Below, one piece after another: positions 1 to 9,700 of a DNA stretch of 52,535 bases. Each line of letters starts with the position of its first letter. Positions within the stretch are counted from its first letter, which is position 1. This DNA comes from a virus. The position numbers and the translations under genes are program-made. The stretch covers positions 1-52,535 of the IMG/VR virus record IMGVR_UViG_3300020477_000037, one strand, 5' to 3'. The notes below the pieces were generated by a model, which saw only the letters and a list, made by a program, of their open reading frames with translations, was not told the DNA's origin and searched no databases.

Positions 1-130
1 GCTGCTGAAATGGATGGTTGGATTGATGAGTTTAGATTTAGTAATGTAGATAGAGGCTGGACTGGTGCAACAATTACTGTTCCAACCTCTGCACATTCCT
101 TAGATTCGGATACACGATGCTTGTTGCATT
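1..130. repeat. Left copy of the 130-bp window-end overlap
   Basis: Matches 52406-52535 at 126 of 130 positions. The mismatches are at bases 2, 33, 51 and 54; three are synonymous and one changes Ala to Gly in the fibre frame. The clean in-frame continuation of the fibre gene argues for a circular or permuted molecule cut here rather than a true terminal repeat. A duplicated LamG domain with missing sequence between the copies is the main alternative. Confidence 0.8.
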
Positions 131-909
131 TTGATGGTTCTAATAATTCAACTACTTTTACTGATTCAAGCTATGACACCTACCATTACTACTCAGTCAT
201 ACATATGCCGACAGGCCCAAGTAATTACAACCACGCTGACGTTAAAGTAGTTGTATGGACAGGTACAGTATGGAAGGAAGTGGTCAGATACTATAGCTCT
301 GCTTGGCAACGTAATACTAATACAGCTGATTCTACTGCTACGACTTGGACTAACGCTACTGTCAATGACATGGTTCATGCTATTAGTGAAGCTATTGAAA
401 ATAACACTAGACTTCGTATGAAAGAAGCTGACGTTGAGGGTATCTCTGATGCTAATTGGAAAGCTGCTGGCGGTCTGACTATTGGTACAACGGTTAAGGT
501 GGGTATGGCTGTGACCATGAAGTCGGAATCTACTACGGGTAATTCAACTACTGACTTAGTACAGTTTAATTATGACGGGGCTAACTTACAGGGTACTTGG
601 AAGACAAGAGTATTTGGCGGTACTAATATGCCACCACTCGCAGGATCAGCACCAAGTAACATTATACTAGAGGTAATTGATAATCGTGTTAGTGGTACGC
701 CAACCTATAAGGTTTCCCGTGACGGAGGTAGTAACTATGACACTATATCTTCATGGGACATAGAAGACACTTTAGCTGATGGTACTACGGTTAGATTAGC
801 AGACGTAACCATGACTGCTACTTCAGGTACTAGCCCTCTTGTAAGTATTGAACAGAGTGGCACGGGTCAGGATTACAGGTTATATTCACTTGGATTGAAA
901 TATAAATAG
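1..909 (+). CDS. Tail fibre protein, C-terminal part (5' end lies at the right edge of the window)
   Basis: The frame is open from base 1 and has no start of its own; the first ATG (base 10) is an internal Met. Its first 43 codons repeat the last 43 codons of the fibre frame that leaves the right edge, so on a circular map this is the end of one protein of about 1,595 residues. It completes a LamG/concanavalin-A-like domain (GWIDEFRFSN, then a DSDTRCLLHFDGS strand). After that comes a Thr/Ser/Gly-rich beta-looking domain of about 250 residues that I cannot assign and which would be the distal tip. A lysis cassette follows 10 bases later, as in many podoviruses. What is seen is the frame and LamG motifs; receptor binding is inferred. 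Confidence 0.75.
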   Translation, partial: AAEMDGWIDEFRFSNVDRGWTGATITVPTSAHSLDSDTRCLLHFDGSNNSTTFTDSSYDTYHYYSVIHMPTGPSNYNHADVKVVVWTGTVWKEVVRYYSSAWQRNTNTADSTATTWTNATVNDMVHAISEAIENNTRLRMKEADVEGISDANWKAAGGLTIGTTVKVGMAVTMKSESTTGNSTTDLVQFNYDGANLQGTWKTRVFGGTNMPPLAGSAPSNIILEVIDNRVSGTPTYKVSRDGGSNYDTISSWDIEDTLADGTTVRLADVTMTATSGTSPLVSIEQSGTGQDYRLYSLGLKYK

Positions 910-919
910 GAGTAGCTTG

Positions 920-1105
920 ATGTCTATTACTAGGATACATACGCCAGAGAATGTTAAGAAAAATGAAGAGGAAAGTATTTATACAAATACAATGGCATCT
1001 ATTGATACTAACGATATTACAGACGCTAAGACTAAAGCTGTAGTAGATAAGATTATAGATCTAATTAAATCTCTTAAGGAAACATCTAAGAAGACATGGG
1101 CATAG
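920..1105 (+). CDS. Small hypothetical protein, 61 aa
   Basis: The ATG at 920 follows an AGGAG box (908-912) by seven bases, which decides this start over the TTG one codon earlier. The protein is hydrophilic with a predicted helical C-terminal half (ends LIKSLKETSKKTWA). No signal peptide, membrane segment or known motif is visible. It is the first gene after the fibre and precedes the lysis genes, so a fibre-assembly or lysis-accessory role is possible but not shown. Confidence 0.55.
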   Translation: MSITRIHTPENVKKNEEESIYTNTMASIDTNDITDAKTKAVVDKIIDLIKSLKETSKKTWA

Positions 1106-1152
1106 CTTTATTATTAATTTAATATTAATTATTTTGAAGGCTTCGGATATAA

Positions 1153-1404
1153 ATGGAATTTGATCAATTAAAAGATGACATTAATAATATCCATAAAACT
1201 CTAATCAGAATGGAAACTAATCAGGGTAATATATTAAATATGGTAACTAAGCATGATTCTGAACTATATGGAAACGGTCACGATGGGTTAAAGATTAGAA
1301 TAGATAGAATAGAGACTTCTGGTCGTTTATTTAGCAAGATTGCTGGACTTGGTTTTTTAGGAGCCTTCGGCAAAATTATTACTGATATTTTTAAAGGAGC
1401 TTAA
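1153..1404 (+). CDS. Helical protein with C-terminal hydrophobic segment, possible lysis accessory
   Basis: Eighty-three residues. The first 55 are charged and heptad-like (short coiled coil; HKTLIRMETNQGNILNMV). The last 25 are hydrophobic and Gly-rich (IAGLGFLGAFGKIITDIF), enough for one membrane segment. This layout recalls small XhlA-type lysis accessory proteins, and the gene sits two bases before the holin-like gene and just upstream of the spanins. The function is inferred from shape and neighbourhood only. Confidence 0.55.
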   Translation: MEFDQLKDDINNIHKTLIRMETNQGNILNMVTKHDSELYGNGHDGLKIRIDRIETSGRLFSKIAGLGFLGAFGKIITDIFKGA

Positions 1405-1405
1405 A

Positions 1406-1576
1406 ATGGACGCAATGTTGAAAGGTAAGAAGACTTACTTAGTTGCTATTATTGGTGGTGTGATGGCTGGACTTGAGTGGTATGGAATTACTGTGCCTGA
1501 GTTTGTTTATGCCATGCTAGGCTCAATGGGTCTTATTACTCTTCGTCATGGTATGAAAACTGAGGGCGGAAAATGA
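1406..1576 (+). CDS. Holin-like small membrane protein, 56 aa
   Basis: Starts at ATG 1406, preceded by AAAGGAG. It begins MDAMLKGKKTYLVAIIGG and has one or two short hydrophobic stretches (about residues 10-27 and 33-46), with a positively charged tail (LRHGMKTEGGK). Phage genes of the pattern 'L-K-G-K-K-T-Y-hydrophobic...LRHG' beside lysis genes are commonly annotated as holins or holin-like. The stop overlaps the start of the next gene (ATGA), so the cassette is translationally coupled. A second holin-like gene lies at 14734. Confidence 0.6.
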   Translation: MDAMLKGKKTYLVAIIGGVMAGLEWYGITVPEFVYAMLGSMGLITLRHGMKTEGGK

Positions 1577-1839
1577 CAGTTTATTTGCTCATGGGTGGGT
1601 TGGTAATGTTAATTGGTATCTACCTATATGCTAAGAGGGAAGGATTCCGTAGTCACGCTCTAGATAGTTTGGAGCGTGGCAACGAAATAGCCAACAAAGT
1701 AAATGATCAGGATATAAAAACAGATGATGAAACAAATAAAAAGGTTAAGTTATTTTCTGGTAGTAATGCTGTTAATTTCTGGATGCGGAGGAACGGTTCA
1801 AAGAAGTCTGAAGATGTATCCAATACCAGAGATGCCTAG
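1573..1839 (+). CDS. Inner-membrane spanin (Rz-like)
   Basis: Eighty-eight residues with a single N-terminal membrane segment (about residues 2-19, VYLLMGGLVMLIGIYLYA) followed by a charged, helical, periplasm-length domain: the usual i-spanin topology. A lipoprotein gene starts inside it in another frame (1724), the classic nested Rz/Rz1 arrangement. Together they would bridge inner and outer membranes and fuse them at the last step of lysis, which implies a Gram-negative host. It is shorter than lambda Rz, and the sequence itself is not family-specific, so the call rests on topology and nesting. Confidence 0.65.
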   Translation: MTVYLLMGGLVMLIGIYLYAKREGFRSHALDSLERGNEIANKVNDQDIKTDDETNKKVKLFSGSNAVNFWMRRNGSKKSEDVSNTRDA

Positions 1840-1972
1840 TTTAAATATTACTTCGAGTGCTGATATGGTTAGTATGCCGGAAAAAGATTTCTCTGATCTA
1901 ACTCAATATGTGATCAGATTAGAAGGGCAACTGGGCAAATGCAATGATCAATCTAGGGCGTTTAATGAATAG
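1724..1972 (+). CDS. Outer-membrane spanin lipoprotein (Rz1-like), nested in the i-spanin gene
   Basis: Eighty-two residues. It has a basic N-terminus (MMKQIKRLS), a hydrophobic core and lipobox LISGC, giving a predicted acylated Cys at residue 21. The mature part carries a proline patch (YPIPEMPS) as often seen in Rz1, then a short helix. The start (ATG 1724, or 1727) lies inside the i-spanin frame and the gene runs 133 bases beyond it. Signal and lipobox are directly visible; the spanin role comes from the pairing. Confidence 0.65.
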   Translation: MMKQIKRLSYFLVVMLLISGCGGTVQRSLKMYPIPEMPSLNITSSADMVSMPEKDFSDLTQYVIRLEGQLGKCNDQSRAFNE

Positions 1973-2381
1973 ATGGGGATTATATTTACTATGGGGTGTT
2001 ATAGGGTTTTTACTTTCGATTGGTATTTTAGTTCAGAAATCAAATGGAGAGAGTATTAAGGAGCCACCATTGGAAGAGGTTGTTAAGTGGAAACCCGACA
2101 GATCTCTAGGTCTTTTATTGATGTATCAAATAGAAGGTAGAGACATTATATTTGCTCATCCAGTTAAGAGTCAGGGAGAGTACAGACAATGCAAGGAATT
2201 ACAGTTTAAACCTAAATATAATGAGATTCACGTTATTCTAGGAGGAACAAATCCTTGGATATATATTGTTACAGGCGATGCTACAATGTACCGGCTAAAA
2301 AATTCTGTCAAATGGGAACGTATTGGCAATCTAGCAAAAACTATATGGCAAAAACCATATCAATTTATAGTAAAGGAGTAA
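1965..2381 (+). CDS. Membrane-anchored hypothetical protein, 138 aa
   Basis: ATG 1965 is chosen because AGGG lies six bases upstream; an in-frame ATG at 1944 would add seven residues without a better site. One N-terminal membrane helix (LYLLWGVIGFLLSIGILV) is followed by a soluble domain of about 110 residues with several hydrophobic strands (GLLLMYQIEGRDIIFAHP; NEIHVILGGTNPWIYIVTG). I recognise no family. It closes the lysis group and overlaps the o-spanin end by eight bases, so it may act at the envelope. Confidence 0.5.
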   Translation: MNRWGLYLLWGVIGFLLSIGILVQKSNGESIKEPPLEEVVKWKPDRSLGLLLMYQIEGRDIIFAHPVKSQGEYRQCKELQFKPKYNEIHVILGGTNPWIYIVTGDATMYRLKNSVKWERIGNLAKTIWQKPYQFIVKE

Positions 2382-2385
2382 TGTA

Positions 2386-3609
2386 ATGGGAGAGTTCAAG
2401 GAAGGATCTTATGCACATCCAGATATCGGCAATGTGCCAACACCAACTATCAGCAATGTGTCTCCGTATCCAAGTATAGCTGACAGAATACATAGCCCCC
2501 AAGATTGGACTGATAGTAAAGCATTGGCCCACGCACTTCAGCACCAATCCGATTATACAATATCTCCAACAGATGCTATGGCTCAGTCTTTAAATACGGG
2601 GTTCTTTAATAAGGCTGGCGAAGTGAAAAGTGATTGGTCTTGGCCATCTTGGGATGATGTTGTGCAAAGTGCAAAAAATCTTGCAAAGTCAGCATGGAGT
2701 CTCAAAGGGTTACAAGTTGTATTAGGTGGTATTGATGCATGGCAAACAAGAGAAGCTGAACAAGCTAATAATCAATTAGGCCGTGATCTTTTAAAGCAAC
2801 AAGGGGATTTGCAAAGAGAATCACTTGATTATGCTAGACAACGTCAGGAAACTATTGATGCTCAGAGAGAGCGTGATCGTCAAGAAGCTCAAGCTAAAGT
2901 CAGGGAGCGAGAAGGACAGCTTAGTAGCTTAACGTCACAATTTACATCTCCAGAATATCTTGAAGAAATGCGACAGTTAGCTAAGACACAAGCACAGCCG
3001 GTAATAAACCAAATTGAACAGAATTACAAACAAGATATGATTGATTTTGAATCTCGTAAACAACAAGCTGAGAGTCAGTTAAGTTCTTCTAGGTATAGAG
3101 GTACAGTATTTGACACAAGACGTAGACAGGTGAATGAGCAATTAAATAGGGAGAGGGCTATTATAGATAGAAAAAGAACGGATAGTCTTTCTAAGGTTAC
3201 CGCAGACATAGAAGGTATTGCACAGAATACTTTACAGCAAAACTATGCCCGTGCAACACAATTATTTAATACAGGCATTGGTGTAGATCAAATAGCAAAC
3301 CAGATCCGTCAGGGTAATATCCAGCAAATGAATCAGAGTTTACAGAATATTGACAGAGCTTATGGTCGTGCCGGACAATTTGCTGGCATACAACAAGCAG
3401 GTGTTAGCGGATTAAAAATACCTTCTACTTTTGCTGGTATGGCTAGTGATGTAACAGGGACTGTGTTTGAAAAGCCTGACTTTGAAAAGAAATATGATTT
3501 TGTTTTAGCAAAGACAGAAGATGAAGATAAGGCTTTAAAAGCTATTTCTGGTTATCCGGTGAAGGGAGGTATGTTTGGACAACCCACCCCCACCCCCACA
3601 ACACAATAA
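2386..3609 (+). CDS. Coiled-coil internal virion / ejection protein, 407 aa
   Basis: Starts four bases after the previous stop behind AAAGGAG. About residues 125-330 are Gln/Arg/Glu-rich and strongly helical, consistent with a long coiled coil; the N-terminal 80 residues are Pro/Ser-rich, and the C-terminus ends in a Thr-Pro run encoded by a C-rich tract. Its place, immediately upstream of two more large helical proteins and the 2,280-residue giant, matches T7-like clusters of internal core proteins ejected with the DNA. No motif names it, so the role is inferred from composition and order. Confidence 0.5.
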   Translation: MGEFKEGSYAHPDIGNVPTPTISNVSPYPSIADRIHSPQDWTDSKALAHALQHQSDYTISPTDAMAQSLNTGFFNKAGEVKSDWSWPSWDDVVQSAKNLAKSAWSLKGLQVVLGGIDAWQTREAEQANNQLGRDLLKQQGDLQRESLDYARQRQETIDAQRERDRQEAQAKVREREGQLSSLTSQFTSPEYLEEMRQLAKTQAQPVINQIEQNYKQDMIDFESRKQQAESQLSSSRYRGTVFDTRRRQVNEQLNRERAIIDRKRTDSLSKVTADIEGIAQNTLQQNYARATQLFNTGIGVDQIANQIRQGNIQQMNQSLQNIDRAYGRAGQFAGIQQAGVSGLKIPSTFAGMASDVTGTVFEKPDFEKKYDFVLAKTEDEDKALKAISGYPVKGGMFGQPTPTPTTQ

Positions 3610-3618
3610 GGTATAGCA

Positions 3619-5295
3619 ATGAACGATAACAGCACAATAAATAGTTTAGTCGGTAGGGATATTCCTCAAGTTAGTCTAGATGAATTGATCTATGGTGGTT
3701 ATACGTCTAGCTCTTTTAAAAGCCCGTATGAGACAAAAGCAAAAAACATAGCTAAAACTGTGCAAGATTTAACTGCACTTGAAGCACAGGGAAAGCTGAC
3801 GGCTCGTGGCAAGACTAAGCTGATGCTTGCTCAATCAAAATATGATAATGCTTTAAAAGACTTAGAGGTTGATATCCAGTCTAGGTATGGAAGGTTTGAT
3901 GCTAAGAGAAAAGCCAAACAAGCAAAGGATTTAAAGAGTTCTTATGAATCAGAATTTAAAAATGTCCTCAAGGGTTACGATAGTAATGATATCCAAACTG
4001 AGAGAATACAAAACTATATATATAATTTCCCAATCAGAAATCAACCTCAAAGTAAAGAGGATATTCCAAAATTGTTATCTAAATTTCGTCATGGGATGTC
4101 TAACCTTGACGTAATTAATATAACATCCCGCAATACTCTTATTAAAACAACTAAGGAGTTAAATGATATAAGAAAGGGACGTATATCTGCTGCTAAAGAT
4201 GCCGGTGAACAATGGTTGGCTGATGACGTAAGGGTATATAGGATGCAGACTAAATTACTAGATTTGGTAAAAAACCCTAAATACAGAGGTGTTGAATTTC
4301 AAGAATGGTTTAAGGATATTCAAAAAGAACTCAAAGATAAATCGCCAGACCCAAAAGCATTCGTACAATATAAACCAACTGAAAAAGAATTTAATCAAGC
4401 CGAAGAAGCTTTTAAATATTTGAATGGTGCTGTATTTAGAGAAGGGTTCGACAAGAATTTCGAACCAGAAGGATACGCTAGAAATTTTTTTAAATACATG
4501 GGCGATTTTAATAAAGTTTTTTACGGTAGGGATATAGCTAGTGAAGAGGGGTTACAGGCTATTGGTGAAAGATTTAAACAGGTATCTGACTATGTTGATA
4601 AAAGTTATAGTAAAGAGAGTAAGTTATATAAAGATAGGCTTACCACAGATAAGTTAAGAGATCTTAAATTTGCTTATGCTATAGATCCAGATCCGAATGT
4701 TAATTTAAAAAAAATAAAAGGTTTTTTTGATGACGTTCTAGTATTACCAGTACAAGTTTCAGAAGTTAATAAACATTTATCGAATTGGAAGGATGGTGAG
4801 AAGCTGTTGGAAACTGGCGAAACTAAAAAATTAGAAGACTCTGCAAATATGCTCGAAGCCTTTCTATCAATACCACAAGCAGTCAGGAGGAAGTTTGCTA
4901 TAAAGGGCAAGTTTCCACTTTTACCAAATACAAGGAAATGGTTAAGGGATAGTGTTGTTGATTATTTAAATAGTGACGTTGGCGGGGCTATGCTTCATGA
5001 AAGAGACGCAGAATTTAAAGATTTAGATCTTAATAAGCCAAGTGCTTATTTTGAAAAAACAAAGAGACCAAGTCAGGCTAAACTTCTTAAAAAAGCGGTG
5101 GAGGAGTTTAAGAAGTCAGAACATTATTATACTGAAGATGGTCAAGTTGATCAAACATCTGCTGCAAAACTAGGCCAGATGGGTACTGACAATATTAAAG
5201 AGTCAAAAGAAAAAAATTTAAAAGAATTTTTAATTCAATTTCTTGCTGATAAATTTATGACAAGTCTTCTCAACCCAGATTTAAACGGGGGCTAA
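3619..5295 (+). CDS. Large helical virion-associated protein, 558 aa
   Basis: A charged, Lys-rich, mostly helical protein without signal peptide or membrane segment. Predicted helical runs occur near residues 30-100 (LTARGKTKLMLAQSKYDNAL) and 170-270. It ends in DLNGG, its stop abutting the ATG of the next gene. I recognise no domain. It lies between a coiled-coil protein and the LysM-M15 peptidase, so a part in the internal core or ejection apparatus is the simplest reading. Confidence 0.5.
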   Translation: MNDNSTINSLVGRDIPQVSLDELIYGGYTSSSFKSPYETKAKNIAKTVQDLTALEAQGKLTARGKTKLMLAQSKYDNALKDLEVDIQSRYGRFDAKRKAKQAKDLKSSYESEFKNVLKGYDSNDIQTERIQNYIYNFPIRNQPQSKEDIPKLLSKFRHGMSNLDVINITSRNTLIKTTKELNDIRKGRISAAKDAGEQWLADDVRVYRMQTKLLDLVKNPKYRGVEFQEWFKDIQKELKDKSPDPKAFVQYKPTEKEFNQAEEAFKYLNGAVFREGFDKNFEPEGYARNFFKYMGDFNKVFYGRDIASEEGLQAIGERFKQVSDYVDKSYSKESKLYKDRLTTDKLRDLKFAYAIDPDPNVNLKKIKGFFDDVLVLPVQVSEVNKHLSNWKDGEKLLETGETKKLEDSANMLEAFLSIPQAVRRKFAIKGKFPLLPNTRKWLRDSVVDYLNSDVGGAMLHERDAEFKDLDLNKPSAYFEKTKRPSQAKLLKKAVEEFKKSEHYYTEDGQVDQTSAAKLGQMGTDNIKESKEKNLKEFLIQFLADKFMTSLLNPDLNGG

Positions 5296-6777
5296 ATGCA
5301 GAAGTTAGGTTCTGATGCGGATATAAATATACAATATGGTCTTGAGCATTCAGAAACGCCTTGGCATCGTATTTTAATACAGCATAATCCGGGCAATGAA
5401 GATGGTCGCTATGCTCGTGAACAACTAGAAGATTATTTCATAGATAAGGCGGAAGAGACAGGATTGCTAAATGACGAGTCTGGGCATCTTATCCCAGAGA
5501 TTGCTGTAAAAGCTTCTCGTTTTGCATGGGCTGATTATGATACAGCTATGCGTGGTACTCCGTTAAAAAAATTATGGGATAGGTTTATAGAAGTATCACT
5601 TGCCTTTAAGCACCAGCATCTTGATTCTAATCAATATGATAATACAGTCCTCTCAACAAAAAGTGACTATCAGTATAAACCTTTACAAAAAGCTTCTGAA
5701 TTAGAGGTTGTACGAAAAGGGACTCACCACCAGATTGCTAGAGGTGATACTTTAACAAAGATAGCTCGTAAATATAATGTATCATTAGAATCATTAGTAG
5801 AGGCAAACCCAAAAGAAAAATCCCCTTGGCTTAAAAATATAAATCTCATTATGCCCGGTGGCTGGGTTCGTATCCCAGAACCAATGCCATCAGAAGAATA
5901 TACTGAGGCTCAATTGGGCTTAGTGGGGGTTCGTCCTCCAGAAACTGCAAAAGAAGCGTGGGCTAAGACTTTTCTAAAAGAAAGAAAAACGTATGTTAGT
6001 CCAGAACATCTTACGGTAGAATTAGATAGACTTTCTAATATGAAAGATAAGGATGATCTTAGTGCAATTCAGGGGTTTCTTGGGAAACCAAGCAAAGAAC
6101 GGTACTCTGACTTTGGTAAAACTTTTGGTTTTTCAATAAAATCTAAATCTACGAAACAAAAAACTTGGGAGAGAATTAAAGCTGTTTCTATTGTTGCAAA
6201 AAATAATAGAGATTTTTTTGATACTGCCGTTAGTCTTATGCGATCTCATGATCAAAACATTTTAAACGATAAAAATGTGTATCCTGTTATAACAGGTGGG
6301 AAGGAAGATGATTTCCATGCTATGTCAGGGCCACATCCAGTATCGAATAAAGGCCTTGCATTAGATTTTAGGATGCAGGGGAAGCTAGGTGGAGATAAAG
6401 ATAAAAATACAGTAAAGATGTTACATGATCTAGCAAAAAAAGACTTTGGACTGAAAGATATGGATTTATATAGTGGGTTAGACTTGTTCAAGCCTGTATT
6501 AAGAAGGGATGATATCAAAGAGGGAGAAATTAGTCCAACAACGATATTTAAAGGCTATGAAGGTAAAGAAGAAAAAAAATCAAAATACGGTTATAAATAT
6601 GATTTTTATTTCAAAAAAAATAACATCTTATATCATGTGATAACTGAGGGGGATCATGTTCATTTTGATAATATGCTCACAGAAGATTATAAATTAAATA
6701 AGTTTCATGTGCAAGGGATTTATCCAGAAGAGATAGTAGAATCAAGTGTACGCCCAAATGAAGAGGACGATAATTAA
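5296..6777 (+). CDS. LysM plus M15-type peptidase, virion-associated peptidoglycan hydrolase
   Basis: A 493-residue protein. Residues about 143-196 form a LysM module (HHQIARGDTLTKIARKYNVS, then LVEANP and a closing RIPEP), which binds peptidoglycan. The C-terminal 180 residues carry the hedgehog/DD-peptidase metal signature: H347 and D357 in a HxxxxxGxAxD motif and H454/H456 in GDHVHFD. These predict a zinc peptidase that cuts peptide cross-links. The H-D spacing is three residues longer than the usual SxHxxGxAxD. The first 140 residues are unassigned. Flanking internal virion genes suggest it travels in the particle and opens the wall during entry; since no other wall hydrolase is visible, it may also be the lysis enzyme. 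Confidence 0.75.
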   Translation: MQKLGSDADINIQYGLEHSETPWHRILIQHNPGNEDGRYAREQLEDYFIDKAEETGLLNDESGHLIPEIAVKASRFAWADYDTAMRGTPLKKLWDRFIEVSLAFKHQHLDSNQYDNTVLSTKSDYQYKPLQKASELEVVRKGTHHQIARGDTLTKIARKYNVSLESLVEANPKEKSPWLKNINLIMPGGWVRIPEPMPSEEYTEAQLGLVGVRPPETAKEAWAKTFLKERKTYVSPEHLTVELDRLSNMKDKDDLSAIQGFLGKPSKERYSDFGKTFGFSIKSKSTKQKTWERIKAVSIVAKNNRDFFDTAVSLMRSHDQNILNDKNVYPVITGGKEDDFHAMSGPHPVSNKGLALDFRMQGKLGGDKDKNTVKMLHDLAKKDFGLKDMDLYSGLDLFKPVLRRDDIKEGEISPTTIFKGYEGKEEKKSKYGYKYDFYFKKNNILYHVITEGDHVHFDNMLTEDYKLNKFHVQGIYPEEIVESSVRPNEEDDN

Positions 6778-9700
6778 TGCAACCATTTGCTGATTTTTTA
6801 AAAACTTTCAATCAAAGAGCTAGGAATATAGAGAAGGCTCGTGGTCAATCCCCTGATACTGTGGTTGGTGGTGACCCTGTGATGACAACTAAAGAATCTC
6901 TCATTACAGAGAAAGAAATCCCTAAGTTAAAAGATACTAAACCTAAAGTAAACACACCTAATGTAATGCCGGAGCTTACATTGTATCAACCCCCGGTAGA
7001 TGAAGATTTCTCTTATGACTTTCAAGGAGACATAGATTCTCCTAATGCAAATATTCCTCCTGAAACAGAAACGAAACCACTTATACAATGGGATAAAGAT
7101 ACAACACCATTATCAGAAAGATTTGATTGGAAGATTCCATTGGAAGATGTTGATGATCTGATTGCTATGGGTGCTGTAGGTTTTTGGAAAGATATAGTAG
7201 GTGGTATGGATGTGTATTCTAAGGAAGAGCTACAGGAAAGATTAAAAAATATCGCTGAAGATGCAAGTAGAAATATGGATACATCTGATATGCCCAGTAA
7301 TTTTTGGGAGTTAGGAAGTCTTACCAAAAAAGGTGTAAGAGGCATACTATCAATGTTAGGGCCAGCAGGTGATACAGATAGATTGCAAGAAAATGTTAAC
7401 GAATTCAAAGCTAACTTATCAAAGGAAACACAAGATGCTTTAGAAAGAAACTTTGTTACTCAAGATGCCGAAGGGAATTATCATGTTGGTAATGCCGATA
7501 TCAATACATTACTTGCTATGGTTGCGGTGCAATCCCCAAATATTATAGCAACATTAGGATCGGCTTATATTGGAGGTGCTTTATTAACAAGACTAGCTGG
7601 GATACCGGCAGCTTTAACTCCCAAAGCATTAGCATCTGTTAGAAAAACTGGTTACTTTACATCAGCTATTGGGACTCAATATACCGCAACGGCTCTTTCT
7701 ACATCCAGTCAAGTATATGAATCTTTATCTGAACAACCCGCACATTTATGGCAAGAAAGTCCACTCTATAATCGTGTTATGGATAAGTTATTAAATAATC
7801 CAGAGCATGGAGTTCCCACAGAAGACTATGACAAGCTACATGATTATGCGGTTGAATCAGTATCAAGACAATTAGCCTATGAAGCTGGGATTGTTAGTGG
7901 TGATATTTCTGCTTTAGCCATGACTCCGTTTGCCGGATGGCTTGGTAAAATTATGAGTGGCAAAAAAGTACAATATAATAAAGCATTCTTTAATAAAATA
8001 GGTGCTGTTAAAGAAGGGTTAAAGGGTACTGGTTTAGAAATGGTTGCGGAGGGGATGCAAGAAGGTTTTGCTGAAACTATGACAAGGAATTATTATCTCC
8101 GTGAGGGTGGTCAGCCTGTTAATATTTGGCATAATGTAATTAATGATACTATAACTGGCTCACTTGTATCTGGCCCAACCGCCCTTACTATGACTACTGC
8201 TGTAGCAATTACAGCACCAATACAAATAGATAAGATTAATAAAGAAATTACTAAAGGATTAGAGGGTGAAGGGTTGTTTGATGTTGGATCTACATTAGAT
8301 GAAACTGGACTATCTTATGTTATAAATCAAGACATTAATATAAGTGAGTCCGATAATAAAACATTGCAAGACTTGGTAGATAATGCTGATGAAGTTTTAG
8401 CTAGAGAGCCTATAGCAGAACAAGATGCTGATGGGTCTGATGACCCAAGCATGATAGCAATAGCCAATCAATATAATGTTGTTAGACAAAAAAGAGATGA
8501 TGCTCTAGCAGAACTTGCAAGAAGAACTGATGAAAGAGTTAATGAAACTGAAGAGGAATCAACACAAAGTGCTTTATTAGATCAGCCGGTTGTTCTTGAT
8601 CCGATTATTGTAGAAGCGGAAGACCCGTCTAAGTTTAAGGTTGAAGAAGATGAAGATGGTAAATTTTATATTAATAATCCAGTTACAAAAGAAAGAATGG
8701 AGAAACAATATAATAATTTAAACTCAGCCCAACAAGACGCAAACGAATTGAATAATTTAAATCAAAGGCCGGATGATTTGGAAACTCCTTTTACGGTTTC
8801 TTTTCAAAACCCAGAAACTAGGCAACGAATTGTGGATACTGCAAAAAAATATAAGTATCGACAGGGATCTGGTAGCAAACAAAGACGGGAGGCGTTTGAA
8901 GAGGATCTACAAGTTGGTGAGAACTGGGTTCCAAAAGCAGATGATGATAAGGATATTGTTAAAAGTGTTTACCTTATGTCCTATTATATACATCAACGGC
9001 AGAAATCAGAGAAGAAAAGGGATAAAAAAGTTTCGGATGAGATGCATAGTCTTTTAAATGAAGTTGGATATACGGATGAACAAATTGCTTTTATGGCAAA
9101 TGAAGCTAAACAAGCAATTATTAATAATAAAAAGATTAAATTTTATGATGTTAACCCTAATCTCACAAAAGAGCCGTATGAGTTTACTTGGAAGGGGATA
9201 GAAGATCCAAGTGGGGAGCCTGTCATTTCCACAGATAGTCCTCGTATTATAGATACTCCACAGAAAAAATCTATTTTTAATAGATTTAAAAAATTATGGA
9301 AGCGATTAGATGATAAGAGAGCTTCTGTAAAATTAACTACGGCTGAAAGAATCCGTGAATTATTATCTGAAGGGATTGGTATTAAATTTAAGCCCGGTTT
9401 TAAAACACAGCTAGATCCAACTAACCCAAGAAAGTGGAAGATAAAAAACCTTTCAGATGTTCAAGAGTTAATCCATTTATTTGGATCAGCTTTAAGTGGC
9501 TATCATAAGAGTTTACATACGGCTTATTATCGTGCTGTTAAGGCTGAAAAAATAAAAGGATTACATTTAGATCAAGCAATACTTGGTGAAAATATAGGTG
9601 AGTTTAAAACAGAAAACGAAAAAATTAATGCTATATGGGGGGAGTTTTTAAATCAATATATATATGACAGCCAGACGACAGCAAAGAATTATCCGGCACT

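Noticed and set aside
1-130. True direct terminal repeat of a linear genome
   Set aside because: It falls inside a gene whose frame continues across the junction and contains mismatches; terminal repeats are normally identical. Kept only as an alternative.
8773-9057. 94-residue frame inside the giant protein gene
   Set aside because: Alternative-frame shadow without a ribosome site or recognisable features.
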